Below the pieces are notes generated by a model. It was given only the letters and a program-made list of their open reading frames with translations, had not been told where the DNA came from and made no database searches. From the NCBI GenBank assembly GCA_965655775.1, contig CBFHHV010000004.1, forward strand, positions 1 to 64,000: a stretch of DNA of 64,000 nucleotides, read 5' to 3'. Position 1 is the first letter of the stretch; each line of letters begins with the position of its first letter. Positions 51,064-60,216 of this stretch are shown one piece after another. Source of the stretch: Marisimplicoccus sp965655775. GTDB lineage: Bacteria; Bacteroidota; Bacteroidia; Flavobacteriales; Flavobacteriaceae. A program made the translations under genes and the position numbers.

Positions 51064-53193
51064 TTATTCTGTTGTATTTCCTTTTACTTCAGAAATAACA
51101 GTTTCTGATATATTAGTTGGAGTTTCTGCATAATGAGAGAATTCCATTGTAGATGTTGCCCTACCAGATGAAAGTGTTCTAAGAGAAGTAACATATCCGA
51201 ACATTTCAGATAAAGGAACTTCACCTGCAACAACTTTTGCTCCTGCTCTATCATCCATAGAATTAACTTGGCCTCTTCTTCTGTTAAGATCACCTACTAT
51301 GTCACCCATGTTCTCTTCAGGAGTTATAACTTCTAACTTCATTATTGGCTCCATAATTACTGCTTTTGCTGCTTTTGCTGCTGTTTTAAAAGCGAGTTTA
51401 GCTGCTAATTCAAAAGATAAAGAATCTGAATCTACAGGGTGGAATGAACCATCTTTTAGTGTAACTTTCATTGAGTCAACCTCAAACCCTGCCAAAGGAC
51501 CATTTTTCATTGAATCCTTGAAACCCTTTTCAACAGATGGTATATATTCTCTTGGAATATTTCCACCTTTTATAAGATTTACAAACTCTAGTCCAGCTTT
51601 ACCTTTTTCTCCTGGTTCAATTGTAAATACAATATCTGCAAATTTACCTCTACCACCAGTTTGTTTTTTGTAAGTTTCTCTATGATCAGCAGACTGAGTT
51701 AGAGATTCTTTATATTCAACTTGAGGCTGGCCTTGATTAACTTCAACTTTAAATTCTCTTCTTAGCCTATCAACAATAATATCAAGGTGAAGTTCTCCCA
51801 TACCTGATATTACAGTTTGACCAGATGCTTCATCAGTCTTAACTTGAAAAGTAGGGTCTTCTTCAGCTAATTTTCCAAGAGCCATTCCTAGCTTATCAAC
51901 ATCTGCTTTTGTCTTTGGTTCAACTGCAACACCAATAACTGGGTCGGGGAACACCATACTTTCTAAAACTATTGGATGCTTCTCAGAAGATAATGTATCC
52001 CCTGTCTTAATATCCTTAAATCCAACTGCAGCCCCAATATCTCCAGCTTCTATATAATCAATAGCGTTTTGCTTATTTGAATGCATCTGATAAATTCTAG
52101 AGATTCTTTCTCTATTGTCAGATCTGTTGTTTAAAACATATGAACCAGCATCTAATCTACCTGAATAAACTCTAAAGAAAGCAAGTCTTCCTACATAAGG
52201 ATCTGTGGCAATTTTAAAAGCAAGTGCTGAAAAAGGCTCAGATACTTTGGGAAGTCTTGAAATTTCATCTTCTAAATTTGGTTTTGTACCTATAATAGCA
52301 TCTTTATCTTCAGGAGATGGTAAATATCTACATACAGCATCTAGTAAAAACTGAACACCCTTATTTTTAAATGCAGAGCCACATATCATGGGAATTATAC
52401 TAATATCCTGAGTTGCAGCTCTTAAAGCATTGTGAACTTCATCCTCAGTTATAGAGTCTGGATCTTCAAAATACTTTTCTAGAAGGTTTTCATCATATTC
52501 TGCTACAGCTTCAATAAGCTCTCCACGAAGTCTTTCAGCCTCATCTTTTAAATCATCTGGAATGTCAACAATATCGAAGGTTGATCCAAAGTTATCTTCA
52601 TGCCATACAATAGCTTGATTCTTAACTAGATCAACAATACCTTTAAAATCCTCTTCATCACCAATATTAAGGACAATTGGAACAGCTTTGGATCCAAGTT
52701 TTTCAATAACTTGATTACATACACCTAAAAAATTAGAACCTTGCCTATCCATTTTGTTTACAAAACCTATTCTAGGTACTTTATAATTGTCAGCAAGTCT
52801 CCAGTTAGTTTCAGATTGAGGCTCAACACCATCAACAGCTGAAAATAGAAAGACAAGTCCATCAAGAACTCTTAAAGACCTATTAACTTCAACTGTAAAA
52901 TCAACGTGACCAGGAGTATCAATGATATTGAAGTGATATGCCTTAGTGTCATCAATTGCTTTTCCTTGATCAGTCGGAAAGTTCCAATTACATGTTGTAG
53001 CAGCAGAAGTAATTGTTATACCTCTTTCTTGCTCTTGTTCCATCCAATCCATTGTAGCAGCCCCATCATGAACCTCACCAATCTTGTGACTAACACCAGT
53101 GTAGAAAAGAATTCTTTCAGTAGTAGTAGTCTTACCAGCATCAATGTGAGCAGCAATACCAATATTTCTTGTAAATTTTAAATCTCTTGACAT
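51064..53193 (-). CDS. fusA: Elongation factor G
   Basis: A GTPase that moves tRNA and mRNA after each peptide bond. The 709-residue product has P-loop AHIDAGKTTTTERI (residues 15-28), switch II DTPGHVDF (92-99), the specificity motif NKMD (146-149), and domains II-V, including EYIPSVEKGFKDSMKNGPLA and the C-terminal LRTLSSGRATSTMEFSHY. The position between rpsG and rpsJ joins the str and S10 operons. Confidence 0.98.
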   Translation of the reverse strand: MSRDLKFTRNIGIAAHIDAGKTTTTERILFYTGVSHKIGEVHDGAATMDWMEQEQERGITITSAATTCNWNFPTDQGKAIDDTKAYHFNIIDTPGHVDFTVEVNRSLRVLDGLVFLFSAVDGVEPQSETNWRLADNYKVPRIGFVNKMDRQGSNFLGVCNQVIEKLGSKAVPIVLNIGDEEDFKGIVDLVKNQAIVWHEDNFGSTFDIVDIPDDLKDEAERLRGELIEAVAEYDENLLEKYFEDPDSITEDEVHNALRAATQDISIIPMICGSAFKNKGVQFLLDAVCRYLPSPEDKDAIIGTKPNLEDEISRLPKVSEPFSALAFKIATDPYVGRLAFFRVYSGRLDAGSYVLNNRSDNRERISRIYQMHSNKQNAIDYIEAGDIGAAVGFKDIKTGDTLSSEKHPIVLESMVFPDPVIGVAVEPKTKADVDKLGMALGKLAEEDPTFQVKTDEASGQTVISGMGELHLDIIVDRLRREFKVEVNQGQPQVEYKESLTQSADHRETYKKQTGGRGKFADIVFTIEPGEKGKAGLEFVNLIKGGNIPREYIPSVEKGFKDSMKNGPLAGFEVDSMKVTLKDGSFHPVDSDSLSFELAAKLAFKTAAKAAKAVIMEPIMKLEVITPEENMGDIVGDLNRRRGQVNSMDDRAGAKVVAGEVPLSEMFGYVTSLRTLSSGRATSTMEFSHYAETPTNISETVISEVKGNTTE

Positions 53194-53202
53194 AATTGAA
53201 TA

Positions 53203-53679
53203 TTAAAACCTGAAGTGTGAGAATGCTTTATTTGCTTCAGCCATTTTGTGAGTATCAACTCTTTTCTTAACAGCAGATCCTTCTTCTTTAGCAGCTGCAA
53301 GGATTTCTTGAGCTAGTTTAACTGCCATAGACTTTTCATTTCTTTTTCTCGAAGCAGAAATTAACCACTTCATTGCAATTGAGATTTTTCTATCGGGTCT
53401 AATTGGTGTTGGAATCTGAAAAGTAGCACCACCAACTCTTCTACTTCTTACTTCAACATGTGGCATTACGTTGGAAAGAGCATCTTTCCATAATTCTAAT
53501 GAAGTTTTTTCATCATCTTCTTTCTTACTCTCTACTATATCAATAGCATCATAAAACACTTTATAAGCGGTTGATTTTTTACCCTGGAGCATGAGATTGT
53601 TAACAAATCTTGTAACTAGTTGATCATCAAACTTAGGATCAGGTAATAGAGCTCTTTTTTTGGATTGTTTCTTTCTCAT
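53203..53679 (-). CDS. rpsG: 30S ribosomal protein S7
   Basis: S7 starts assembly of the 30S head. The 158-residue product has MRKKQSKKRALLPDPKFDD, then FVNNLMLQGKKSTAYKVFYD, and VEVRSRRVGGATFQIPTPIR; it ends with the DTHKMAEANKAFSHFRF helix. It lies between rpsL and fusA with gaps of about ten bases. Confidence 0.97.
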   Translation of the reverse strand: MRKKQSKKRALLPDPKFDDQLVTRFVNNLMLQGKKSTAYKVFYDAIDIVESKKEDDEKTSLELWKDALSNVMPHVEVRSRRVGGATFQIPTPIRPDRKISIAMKWLISASRKRNEKSMAVKLAQEILAAAKEEGSAVKKRVDTHKMAEANKAFSHFRF

Positions 53680-53687
53680 TTAGGGAT

Positions 53688-54062
53688 TTATTTTTTTGGT
53701 TTTTTTCCTCCATACTTGGATCTTCGTTGAAGTCTCCCTTCTACACCAGCTGTGTCAAGCGCTCCTCGAACAATATGGTATCTAACTCCTGGTAAATCTT
53801 TTACTCTTCCACCTCTAACTAAAACGATTGAGTGTTCTTGAAGATTGTGACCCTCACCTGGAATGTATGCATTTACCTCTTTTCCATTAGTAAGTCTAAC
53901 TCTCGCAACCTTTCTCATTGCTGAGTTTGGCTTCTTTGGAGTAGTAGTATAAACTCTTGTACAAACCCCTCTTTTTTGAGGTGATTTGTTAAGTGCAACA
54001 GACTTACTCTTCTTGGTTGAAGAAGTCCTACCTTTTCTTACTAATTGCGATATTGTTGGCAT
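53688..54062 (-). CDS. rpsL: 30S ribosomal protein S12
   Basis: S12 sits at the decoding site and governs accuracy. The 124-residue product has MPTISQLVRKGRTSSTKKSK, TTPKKPNSAMRKVARVRLTN and GGRVKDLPGVRYHIVRGALD. The lysines at which streptomycin resistance arises (in TPKKPNS and GRVKDLPG) are wild type. It is the first gene of the cluster and has a TAAATTTG box upstream. Confidence 0.98.
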   Translation of the reverse strand: MPTISQLVRKGRTSSTKKSKSVALNKSPQKRGVCTRVYTTTPKKPNSAMRKVARVRLTNGKEVNAYIPGEGHNLQEHSIVLVRGGRVKDLPGVRYHIVRGALDTAGVEGRLQRRSKYGGKKPKK

Positions 54063-54094
54063 ACAATAATTATTAAATTCCGTATTAAAGCGTG

Positions 54095-54102
54095 CAAATT
54101 TA
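54095..54102 (-). promoter_or_regulatory. Candidate -7 promoter box of the ribosomal protein cluster
   Basis: TAAATTTG followed by CAC on the minus strand, 32 bases before the rpsL ATG in a gap of 104 bases. It is identical to the box before rpmE2. The -33 position is A-rich and has no clear TTTG. Confidence 0.5.
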
Positions 54103-54127
54103 AAATTTTTTTTTGGTTATTGTATGT

Positions 54128-54161
54128 ATAATTGCATGTTTTTTTAAAAAAAAACAATTAT
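54128..54161 (-). terminator. Possible AT-rich hairpin after mnmA
   Basis: ATAATTG and CAATTAT flank a run of seven T and nine A, so the whole segment could fold into one AT-rich hairpin six bases after the mnmA stop. It lacks GC pairs, so termination is uncertain. It may also be part of the upstream region of the rpsL promoter. Confidence 0.35.
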
Positions 54162-54166
54162 AAATC

Positions 54167-55360
54167 TTAACAGATTACTCCTGAGGCAATTAATTGAGAA
54201 TTATCATATATAGCAAGGAATTGGCCTTGAGTTATGGCAGATTGAAAATCATCAAATTCAACATATAAAAAATCAAGATGCTTGTGAATAGAAATTTTTT
54301 GAAGTTTTTGCCTGTATCTTATCCTAGCTTTAAGTTTTAAATCTCTTAGATTTTCAAAATTAAAATCATCATTTACCCAATTTAATTCAGAGAATTTCAC
54401 CTTTAGAGCCTTCTTATTTAAACCTGGATGATTCTTTCCCTCACCAACAAATATCTCATTAGTTTCGGTGTTGGTTGAAATAACAAAGAGAGGATTCTTA
54501 TATCCCCCTATAGCAAGACCTTTTCTTTGACCAATAGTATAATAATGGGCTCCATTATGATTTCCAATAATTTTTCCATCTGATAAAGAATATGATATTT
54601 GATCACTCAAACTCTTCATTCTTTCATTTTCGTTTATGAAATTTGATGTTTTATCATAAAGTTTAGAATCGGATAGAATCTCAATTACATTACCTTTCTT
54701 TTTTTTGAGTTTTTGTTGAAGAAAATCAGGTAAGCTTACCTTTCCAACAAAACATAATCCTTGAGAATCTTTTTTTTCAGCAGTTACCAATTTATTTTTT
54801 TTCGCAATTTCTCTTACTTCAGTTTTCATTAAACCACCTACAGGAAATAGTATCTTATTAAGTTGTTGTTGATTTAGTTGACATAAAAAGTACGATTGAT
54901 CTTTGGTTTGGTCTCTTCCTGAGTGTAACTCATATATAGTTTTATTACCACCTATATTGTTTATTTTAATTCTAGAATAATGACCAGTTGCAACATAATC
55001 AGCGCCTAAAGAAAGTGCAATATCCATGAAAACATCAAATTTTATCTCTCTGTTACATAAAATATCAGGATTTGGAGTGTTTCCTTTTGAATATTCTTCA
55101 AACATATAATCGATTATTTTTTCTTTATAGTCTTTACTTAAATCAACTACTTGAAATGGAATATTAAGTTTCTCTGCTACTAACATTGCATCATTACTGT
55201 CTTCTAACCATGGACATTCGTCAGATATAGTAACACTTTCATCATGCCAATTCTTCATAAATAGCCCAATTAAGTCATACCCCTGTTCCTTTAGTAAAAA
55301 AGCAGCAACACTTGAGTCAACACCACCGGATAAGGCAACAACAACTTTAGTTTTTTTCAT
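54167..55360 (-). CDS. mnmA: tRNA-specific 2-thiouridylase MnmA
   Basis: Adds sulfur at C2 of the wobble uridine in tRNA-Lys, -Glu and -Gln. The 397-residue product has the PP-loop VVVALSGGVDSSVAAFLL (about 7-24) for ATP and the two catalytic cysteines, Cys102 (PDILCNREIKF) and Cys203 (SQGLCFVGKV). The motif GRDQTKDQSYFL binds tRNA. The C-terminal beta-barrel is about 20-30 residues longer than in E. coli. It lies six bases after yidC as the last gene of a long transcript. Confidence 0.97.
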   Translation of the reverse strand: MKKTKVVVALSGGVDSSVAAFLLKEQGYDLIGLFMKNWHDESVTISDECPWLEDSNDAMLVAEKLNIPFQVVDLSKDYKEKIIDYMFEEYSKGNTPNPDILCNREIKFDVFMDIALSLGADYVATGHYSRIKINNIGGNKTIYELHSGRDQTKDQSYFLCQLNQQQLNKILFPVGGLMKTEVREIAKKNKLVTAEKKDSQGLCFVGKVSLPDFLQQKLKKKKGNVIEILSDSKLYDKTSNFINENERMKSLSDQISYSLSDGKIIGNHNGAHYYTIGQRKGLAIGGYKNPLFVISTNTETNEIFVGEGKNHPGLNKKALKVKFSELNWVNDDFNFENLRDLKLKARIRYRQKLQKISIHKHLDFLYVEFDDFQSAITQGQFLAIYDNSQLIASGVIC

Positions 55361-55366
55361 TAGAAA

Positions 55367-57154
55367 TTATTGTTCTCTTCTTTTCTTTTGTTTCTCAGCT
55401 TCTTCTAGAGCCTTTTGAAGTCTAGCTCTGAAACCACCTACCTTTAAAGGCTTCTTTTTATTTTCTTCAATTTGAGTCAATATTTTATTATCATCTATAA
55501 TGAAATTCTTAATTACTAACATTAATATAATCGTAAGTAAATTTGAAATAAAGTAATATAAGCTTAGTCCACTAGCATAATTATTAAAGAAAAATAACAT
55601 CATTAGTGGCATCATATACATGATAACTTTCATATTGACTCCACCAGTTTGAGATGCTGGCATCATTTGTTGTCCAGTAGTCATCTTTGTGTAAAAGAAA
55701 ATTGCAATAGATGCTAAAATCGGAAAAAGACTAATATGATCACCATAAAGAGGAATATAAAAACCTAAATCAAGAATTGAATCATATGAAGAAAGATCGT
55801 CTGCCCATAAAAAACTTTTACCCCTCAAGCTAAATGCTGCAGGGAAAAATACAAAAAGTGCAAAAAATATTGGCATTTGTAAAAATGCTGGTAAACATCC
55901 AGACATTGGGTTAGCTCCTGATTTAGTGTAAAGGTTCATGGTTTCTTGCTGCTTCTTCATTGGATCATCTTTAAACTTTTCGTTAATTACTTCAAGTTCA
56001 GGCTTCAAAGCTCTCATTTTAACTTGAGATTCATATGATTTGTATGTTAAAGGAGCGATTGCAACTTTTACAATTATCGTCATTAATATTATAGATAAGC
56101 CATATGAAAAATAGTTTGTAAGAAAAGAAAAGAGTGGAAAGAAAATAAACCTATTTAACCAACCAAAAATTCCCCAGCCAATTTGAACAGAGTTTTCAAG
56201 ATTTAGATTATATTCCTTAAGAGTCTCATAATCTGTGGGACCATAATACATACTAAAACTCAGGCTATCATCTGAATTAAGGTTAAGCGGAACATTCGCA
56301 AGAAACCTCTTTGTAAACTCATTATCTAAAGTTTCATTGCTCGCTAAATCTTCAGAGCTTATATCAACATCGTTTACTTGATTATTTAGAATAAGAATTG
56401 AACTAAAAAAATGTTCTCTAAAGGAAATCCAATTAACGTTGTTTATATTTTTATTAGTTGAACCTCCAACAGATAAATAAGAATCTTTATTCTCTTCGAA
56501 ACCATATGCAAGTGCAGTATATCTATTTTCATAATCAATGCTCTTTGAATTTCTGAAAGAGTCTCTACCCCAAATCAATTCAACATTATCATAGTTATTT
56601 GAGCTATTTGAGTCATTTAATTTAACATCATAGTCAACAATTCTAGAGTTATCCTGTAATTTAAAGGTTAGGTCTAATGATCTTTGTTCATCAATTATAC
56701 CTGTTAATACAACTTCTGAATCTGGTTTAATAATTCGGTATGTATAATTTAAGTCTGCAGAGTTGATTACAGAATTTCTGCCAATAGGAATATTATAGCT
56801 AAAAATCGATTTATTATCATTGACAAGAAAAAGTGGCTCATCATTATAATTTGAAAAGTTTTTAAGTAAAATTTTATTTATCTCACCTCCACCAGTACTT
56901 ATTTCAAATAAAATATTTTCATTTTCCAGACTAATAATTTCCTCCTCAAATCTTTGGTCAATTTTTAAATTATTTGAACTTAAATTATCATCTTTAATAA
57001 GATTTTCAGTGGTTTCTTCAACTAAATTTTCAGCTTCACTCATTTGTTGGTTCTCAATCATACTTGATTGATTATCATAAAACCAAAACATTAAAATTGC
57101 AGATATTAGCAAAAACCCAATGAACTGTAAGGGATCAAATTTATTCTGTTCCAT
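55367..57154 (-). CDS. yidC: Membrane protein insertase YidC
   Basis: Inserts and folds inner-membrane proteins, with or without SecY. The 595-residue product has an N-terminal anchor helix (about 9-26), a large periplasmic domain (about 30-340) and a C-terminal Oxa1-like core of five helices beginning near residue 350, with the cytosolic hairpin MRALKPELEVINEKFKDDP. NPMSGCLPAFLQMPIFFALF is the family hallmark. Helix 2 has lysine (IIVKVAIAPLTYKSY) where E. coli has the groove arginine. The tail is basic. It lies between pyrG and mnmA, both within six bases. Confidence 0.96.
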   Translation of the reverse strand: MEQNKFDPLQFIGFLLISAILMFWFYDNQSSMIENQQMSEAENLVEETTENLIKDDNLSSNNLKIDQRFEEEIISLENENILFEISTGGGEINKILLKNFSNYNDEPLFLVNDNKSIFSYNIPIGRNSVINSADLNYTYRIIKPDSEVVLTGIIDEQRSLDLTFKLQDNSRIVDYDVKLNDSNSSNNYDNVELIWGRDSFRNSKSIDYENRYTALAYGFEENKDSYLSVGGSTNKNINNVNWISFREHFFSSILILNNQVNDVDISSEDLASNETLDNEFTKRFLANVPLNLNSDDSLSFSMYYGPTDYETLKEYNLNLENSVQIGWGIFGWLNRFIFFPLFSFLTNYFSYGLSIILMTIIVKVAIAPLTYKSYESQVKMRALKPELEVINEKFKDDPMKKQQETMNLYTKSGANPMSGCLPAFLQMPIFFALFVFFPAAFSLRGKSFLWADDLSSYDSILDLGFYIPLYGDHISLFPILASIAIFFYTKMTTGQQMMPASQTGGVNMKVIMYMMPLMMLFFFNNYASGLSLYYFISNLLTIILMLVIKNFIIDDNKILTQIEENKKKPLKVGGFRARLQKALEEAEKQKKRREQ

Positions 57155-57156
57155 AA

Positions 57157-58770
57157 TTATTTATTAAGATAATTTTTTAAACTAGCTTTTACAAAGTTTA
57201 CAAAAATTGGATGAGGATTATAAACACTACTTTTATATTCTGGATGAAATTGAACTCCAACAAACCATGGATGATCAATATTTTCGACTATTTCAACAAG
57301 CTTTGTATCAGGATTTGAACCTGCAATTATAAATTTATCATCAAATATTTTATCTGTATAGTTATTGTTGAATTCATATCTATGTCTATGTCTCTCTGAA
57401 ATCAATTTTTTCTTGTAAGATTTATAAGATTTTGTATTTTTTTCTAATTCACAATCCCAAGCTCCAAGCCTCATAGTGCCTCCCTTATTAATAATTTCCT
57501 TTTGTGATATCATTAAATCTATAACTGGATCTTTGCATTTCTCTGAAATCTCTGTTGAATTAGCGTATCGCATCTTTTTAACATTTCTAGCATATTCAAT
57601 AACAGCCATTTGCATTCCTAGACATATACCAAGGAAAGGAATCTTATTTACTCTAGCGAATTCAACTGTAAGAATTTTACCATCAAGACCTCTTTGACCA
57701 AAACCTGGTGCAACAATTATCCCATCTAATTGAAATAATTTTTTTGAAATATTTTCTTTATCTAAATATTCAGAATGAATTGACTTAACAACAACCTTTA
57801 CCTCATTTTCTGTTCCAGCATGAATAAGAGATTCTAAAATTGATTTATATGAATCATCCAACTCTACATATTTACCAATTAAGCCAATATTTATTTGATG
57901 TGTTGGGTTCTTTAATTTATGAAGGAAATTTTTCCATTTATCAAGATTGGGTTCAGATTCTTTAATTTTAAATTTTTCTAATGTTACCTTATCTAGTCCC
58001 TCATCCATCATTTTAATTGGGACATCATATATTGTCTCTACATCAATTGATTGAATTACACAATCAAATTTAACATTACAGAATAATGCCAATTTATTTT
58101 TTATTTCGTCAGATAATTTCCTTTCTGATCTACAAACAAGAACATCTGCTTTTAGACCTAATTCCATAAGAGTTTTAACAGAATGTTGAGTTGGTTTGGT
58201 TTTTAATTCACCTGTTGCAGATAAATAGGGAATTAATGTTAGATGAATAACCATAGAGTTTTCAGGACCTTCTTCATAAATAACCTGTCTAACTGCCTCC
58301 AAGAATGGTAGTGACTCTATATCACCTACTGTACCTCCAATCTCGGTAATTATTATATCTAAATTATTTTTATCATTAAGATTTCTAATATTTTCCTTAA
58401 TCTCATTTGTAATATGAGGGATTACCTGAACTGTTTTACCAAGAAACTCTCCTTTTCTTTCCTTATCTATTACATTTTGATAAATTTTACCAGTTGTAAC
58501 ATTGTTTTTTTGTGAAGTATTTATGCTCAAAAACCTTTCATAATGACCTAGATCAAGATCTGTTTCAGCACCATCATCAGTTACATAGCATTCCCCATGC
58601 TCATAGGGATTAAGAGTGCCTGGATCAACGTTAATATATGGATCTAACTTTTGGATTGATACTTTTAAACCTTGAGCTTGAAGAAGCCGAGCTAGTGAGG
58701 CAGATACAATACCCTTACCAAGAGATGAGGTAACACCACCAGTGACAAAAATATATTTAGGTTTATTCAT
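57157..58770 (-). CDS. pyrG: CTP synthase
   Basis: Aminates UTP to CTP with glutamine as nitrogen source. The 537-residue product has the amidoligase domain (about 1-270) with FVTGGVTSSLGKGIVSASLA at the ATP site and the GATase domain (about 295-537) with nucleophile Cys383 (FLGICLGMQ) and GVQFHPEYKS for the histidine and glutamate. Length is normal. It has a 57-base upstream gap with a TAAATTTG box and a short inverted repeat (CCGGA / TCCGG, 58771-58792) directly before the ATG. Confidence 0.98.
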   Translation of the reverse strand: MNKPKYIFVTGGVTSSLGKGIVSASLARLLQAQGLKVSIQKLDPYINVDPGTLNPYEHGECYVTDDGAETDLDLGHYERFLSINTSQKNNVTTGKIYQNVIDKERKGEFLGKTVQVIPHITNEIKENIRNLNDKNNLDIIITEIGGTVGDIESLPFLEAVRQVIYEEGPENSMVIHLTLIPYLSATGELKTKPTQHSVKTLMELGLKADVLVCRSERKLSDEIKNKLALFCNVKFDCVIQSIDVETIYDVPIKMMDEGLDKVTLEKFKIKESEPNLDKWKNFLHKLKNPTHQINIGLIGKYVELDDSYKSILESLIHAGTENEVKVVVKSIHSEYLDKENISKKLFQLDGIIVAPGFGQRGLDGKILTVEFARVNKIPFLGICLGMQMAVIEYARNVKKMRYANSTEISEKCKDPVIDLMISQKEIINKGGTMRLGAWDCELEKNTKSYKSYKKKLISERHRHRYEFNNNYTDKIFDDKFIIAGSNPDTKLVEIVENIDHPWFVGVQFHPEYKSSVYNPHPIFVNFVKASLKNYLNK

Positions 58771-58795
58771 CCGGATAGAATAATATTTCCGGACT

Positions 58796-58803
58796 CAAAT
58801 TTA
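58796..58803 (-). promoter_or_regulatory. Candidate -7 promoter box of pyrG-yidC-mnmA
   Basis: TAAATTTG on the minus strand, 25 bases before the pyrG ATG. Between the box and the ATG lies an inverted repeat, CCGGA / TCCGG with 12 bases between arms, which would be at the very 5' end of the transcript. The -33 element is not clear. Confidence 0.45.
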
Positions 58804-58827
58804 CAAAATATTAAAGTATAATATAAT

Positions 58828-60216
58828 TTATTGATCAATAATCTCTTCAATATCATATTCTCTATGCCTGAGAATGAACATTGAGGAGTTAAATAAACCA
58901 CCAAGCGTATCTTTTTTATATAAAAATTTAGATTCTGTATACGATTGCTCATCATATTTAGTAGTTCTATTTAAATTTTTATCAATCAAAGCTCGAAGTA
59001 AAATATCTTTAGTAACATCATAACCTCTAATTACATCTTTATTTGGAAGACACCCAAATAAATTTAAATACCTACTTTCAAATTTTGAAATTGAATCATT
59101 ATTTATTTTTTTTGAAATTGAAGTATAAGTAAAAGCTAGGTTTCCAAGATCTTTAATATTTATACTAGGGTCATCATACTGATTACCTCTGTAAGTAGTA
59201 TATAATTTTACATCTCTTTCAGAAGTAATTTGAGAGTTAAGTTGTGATACTACACTAGATATCAATGTAAATATTTCAGATTCAACGATTACATTGTTTG
59301 GAAGAGAATCAACCAGAAGTGAATCTAAAAGTTCTGGTAAAATGTATCCTTCAAATTCAGGTTTTATTTTAATTGAATTAGGGAATATCTCTGATAGCTT
59401 AGATTCGATTTCGTTGTTTAAAGAATCAGCTATTATTACAATATTTTCCTCTCTATCTAAATTTTTATCTAAATAATTTATCATTCTCTCTCTTAAAAGA
59501 TTTTTTGGTGTGACAGACTGAATTACACCTTTTGTTATCTTAATTGGAATAGTTGATAAAGGAAATACTTTAGGAATTAATTCTAGTAATTCAATATTTG
59601 AGAATGTTTCAAAATTTCTTGGAATAAGAGGTCCAATAATCACGTCTGAATCTTTAACTGAATTCTCTGATGATATTTCATTAATTTTATTTATTGAATT
59701 CTCAGTATCAAAAACGTTAAGATTTATTGAAACATTTAATTCTCTAAGATCTTCAATCGCATAAAGAATTCCAGAGTAAAAGTCTAAAGTAATCGTGTAT
59801 AGGTTTCTGTCTTCAAATAGAGACTCAACTTCCTCAATAGAATCATAATTGACAGTATTCGATCTAAATGGAAGAAGAACAGAAAGGTTTAATTGATTAT
59901 CTCTTTTTCTTTTCTTTACAAAAATTGAATCCAACCTTAATAAGTCATCTTCTGTAGGCAGAGAGTCTTTTTCAACTAATGTCTTCTCTTGAATTGATTC
60001 TATTACAGGAATTAAAATCTTTGATTTTCTTTTTAATCTTGAGTTTCGAAGTTGTGGATTAAGCATTAGTATATCATTTATATTGATCTTATACTTCTGT
60101 GAAATTGAAAAAAGAGTTTCTTTTCTCTCTACTTCATGAACAATAGTATCAGTTACAATATTTTGTGAGAATATTGGTTGTAATGTGATTAATAAAAAAA
60201 TTAATACTCTTTTCAC
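58828..60216 (-). CDS. LysM domain protein with periplasmic-binding-like region
   Basis: A secreted protein of 462 residues: signal peptide (about 1-18, ending IFSQ), one LysM domain (about 26-70, HEVERKETLFSISQKYKINI and then DILMLNPQLR) that binds peptidoglycan, and a region from about 110 that resembles the type 1 periplasmic-binding fold (LNLSVLLPFRSNTV, LDFYSGILYAIEDLRELNVS, DVIIGPLIPRN). Such fused proteins are common in Bacteroidota near guaA and pyrG; the ligand is unknown. The start is GTG at 60216, directly after the stop of the previous gene; no ATG precedes the signal peptide. Confidence 0.85.
   Translation of the reverse strand: MKRVLIFLLITLQPIFSQNIVTDTIVHEVERKETLFSISQKYKININDILMLNPQLRNSRLKRKSKILIPVIESIQEKTLVEKDSLPTEDDLLRLDSIFVKKRKRDNQLNLSVLLPFRSNTVNYDSIEEVESLFEDRNLYTITLDFYSGILYAIEDLRELNVSINLNVFDTENSINKINEISSENSVKDSDVIIGPLIPRNFETFSNIELLELIPKVFPLSTIPIKITKGVIQSVTPKNLLRERMINYLDKNLDREENIVIIADSLNNEIESKLSEIFPNSIKIKPEFEGYILPELLDSLLVDSLPNNVIVESEIFTLISSVVSQLNSQITSERDVKLYTTYRGNQYDDPSINIKDLGNLAFTYTSISKKINNDSISKFESRYLNLFGCLPNKDVIRGYDVTKDILLRALIDKNLNRTTKYDEQSYTESKFLYKKDTLGGLFNSSMFILRHREYDIEEIIDQ

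Noticed and set aside
54063..54166. Ribosomal RNA-type or attenuator leader before rpsL.
   Set aside because: The 104 bases hold only an AT-rich inverted repeat and a promoter box; no GC-rich leader structure is visible.
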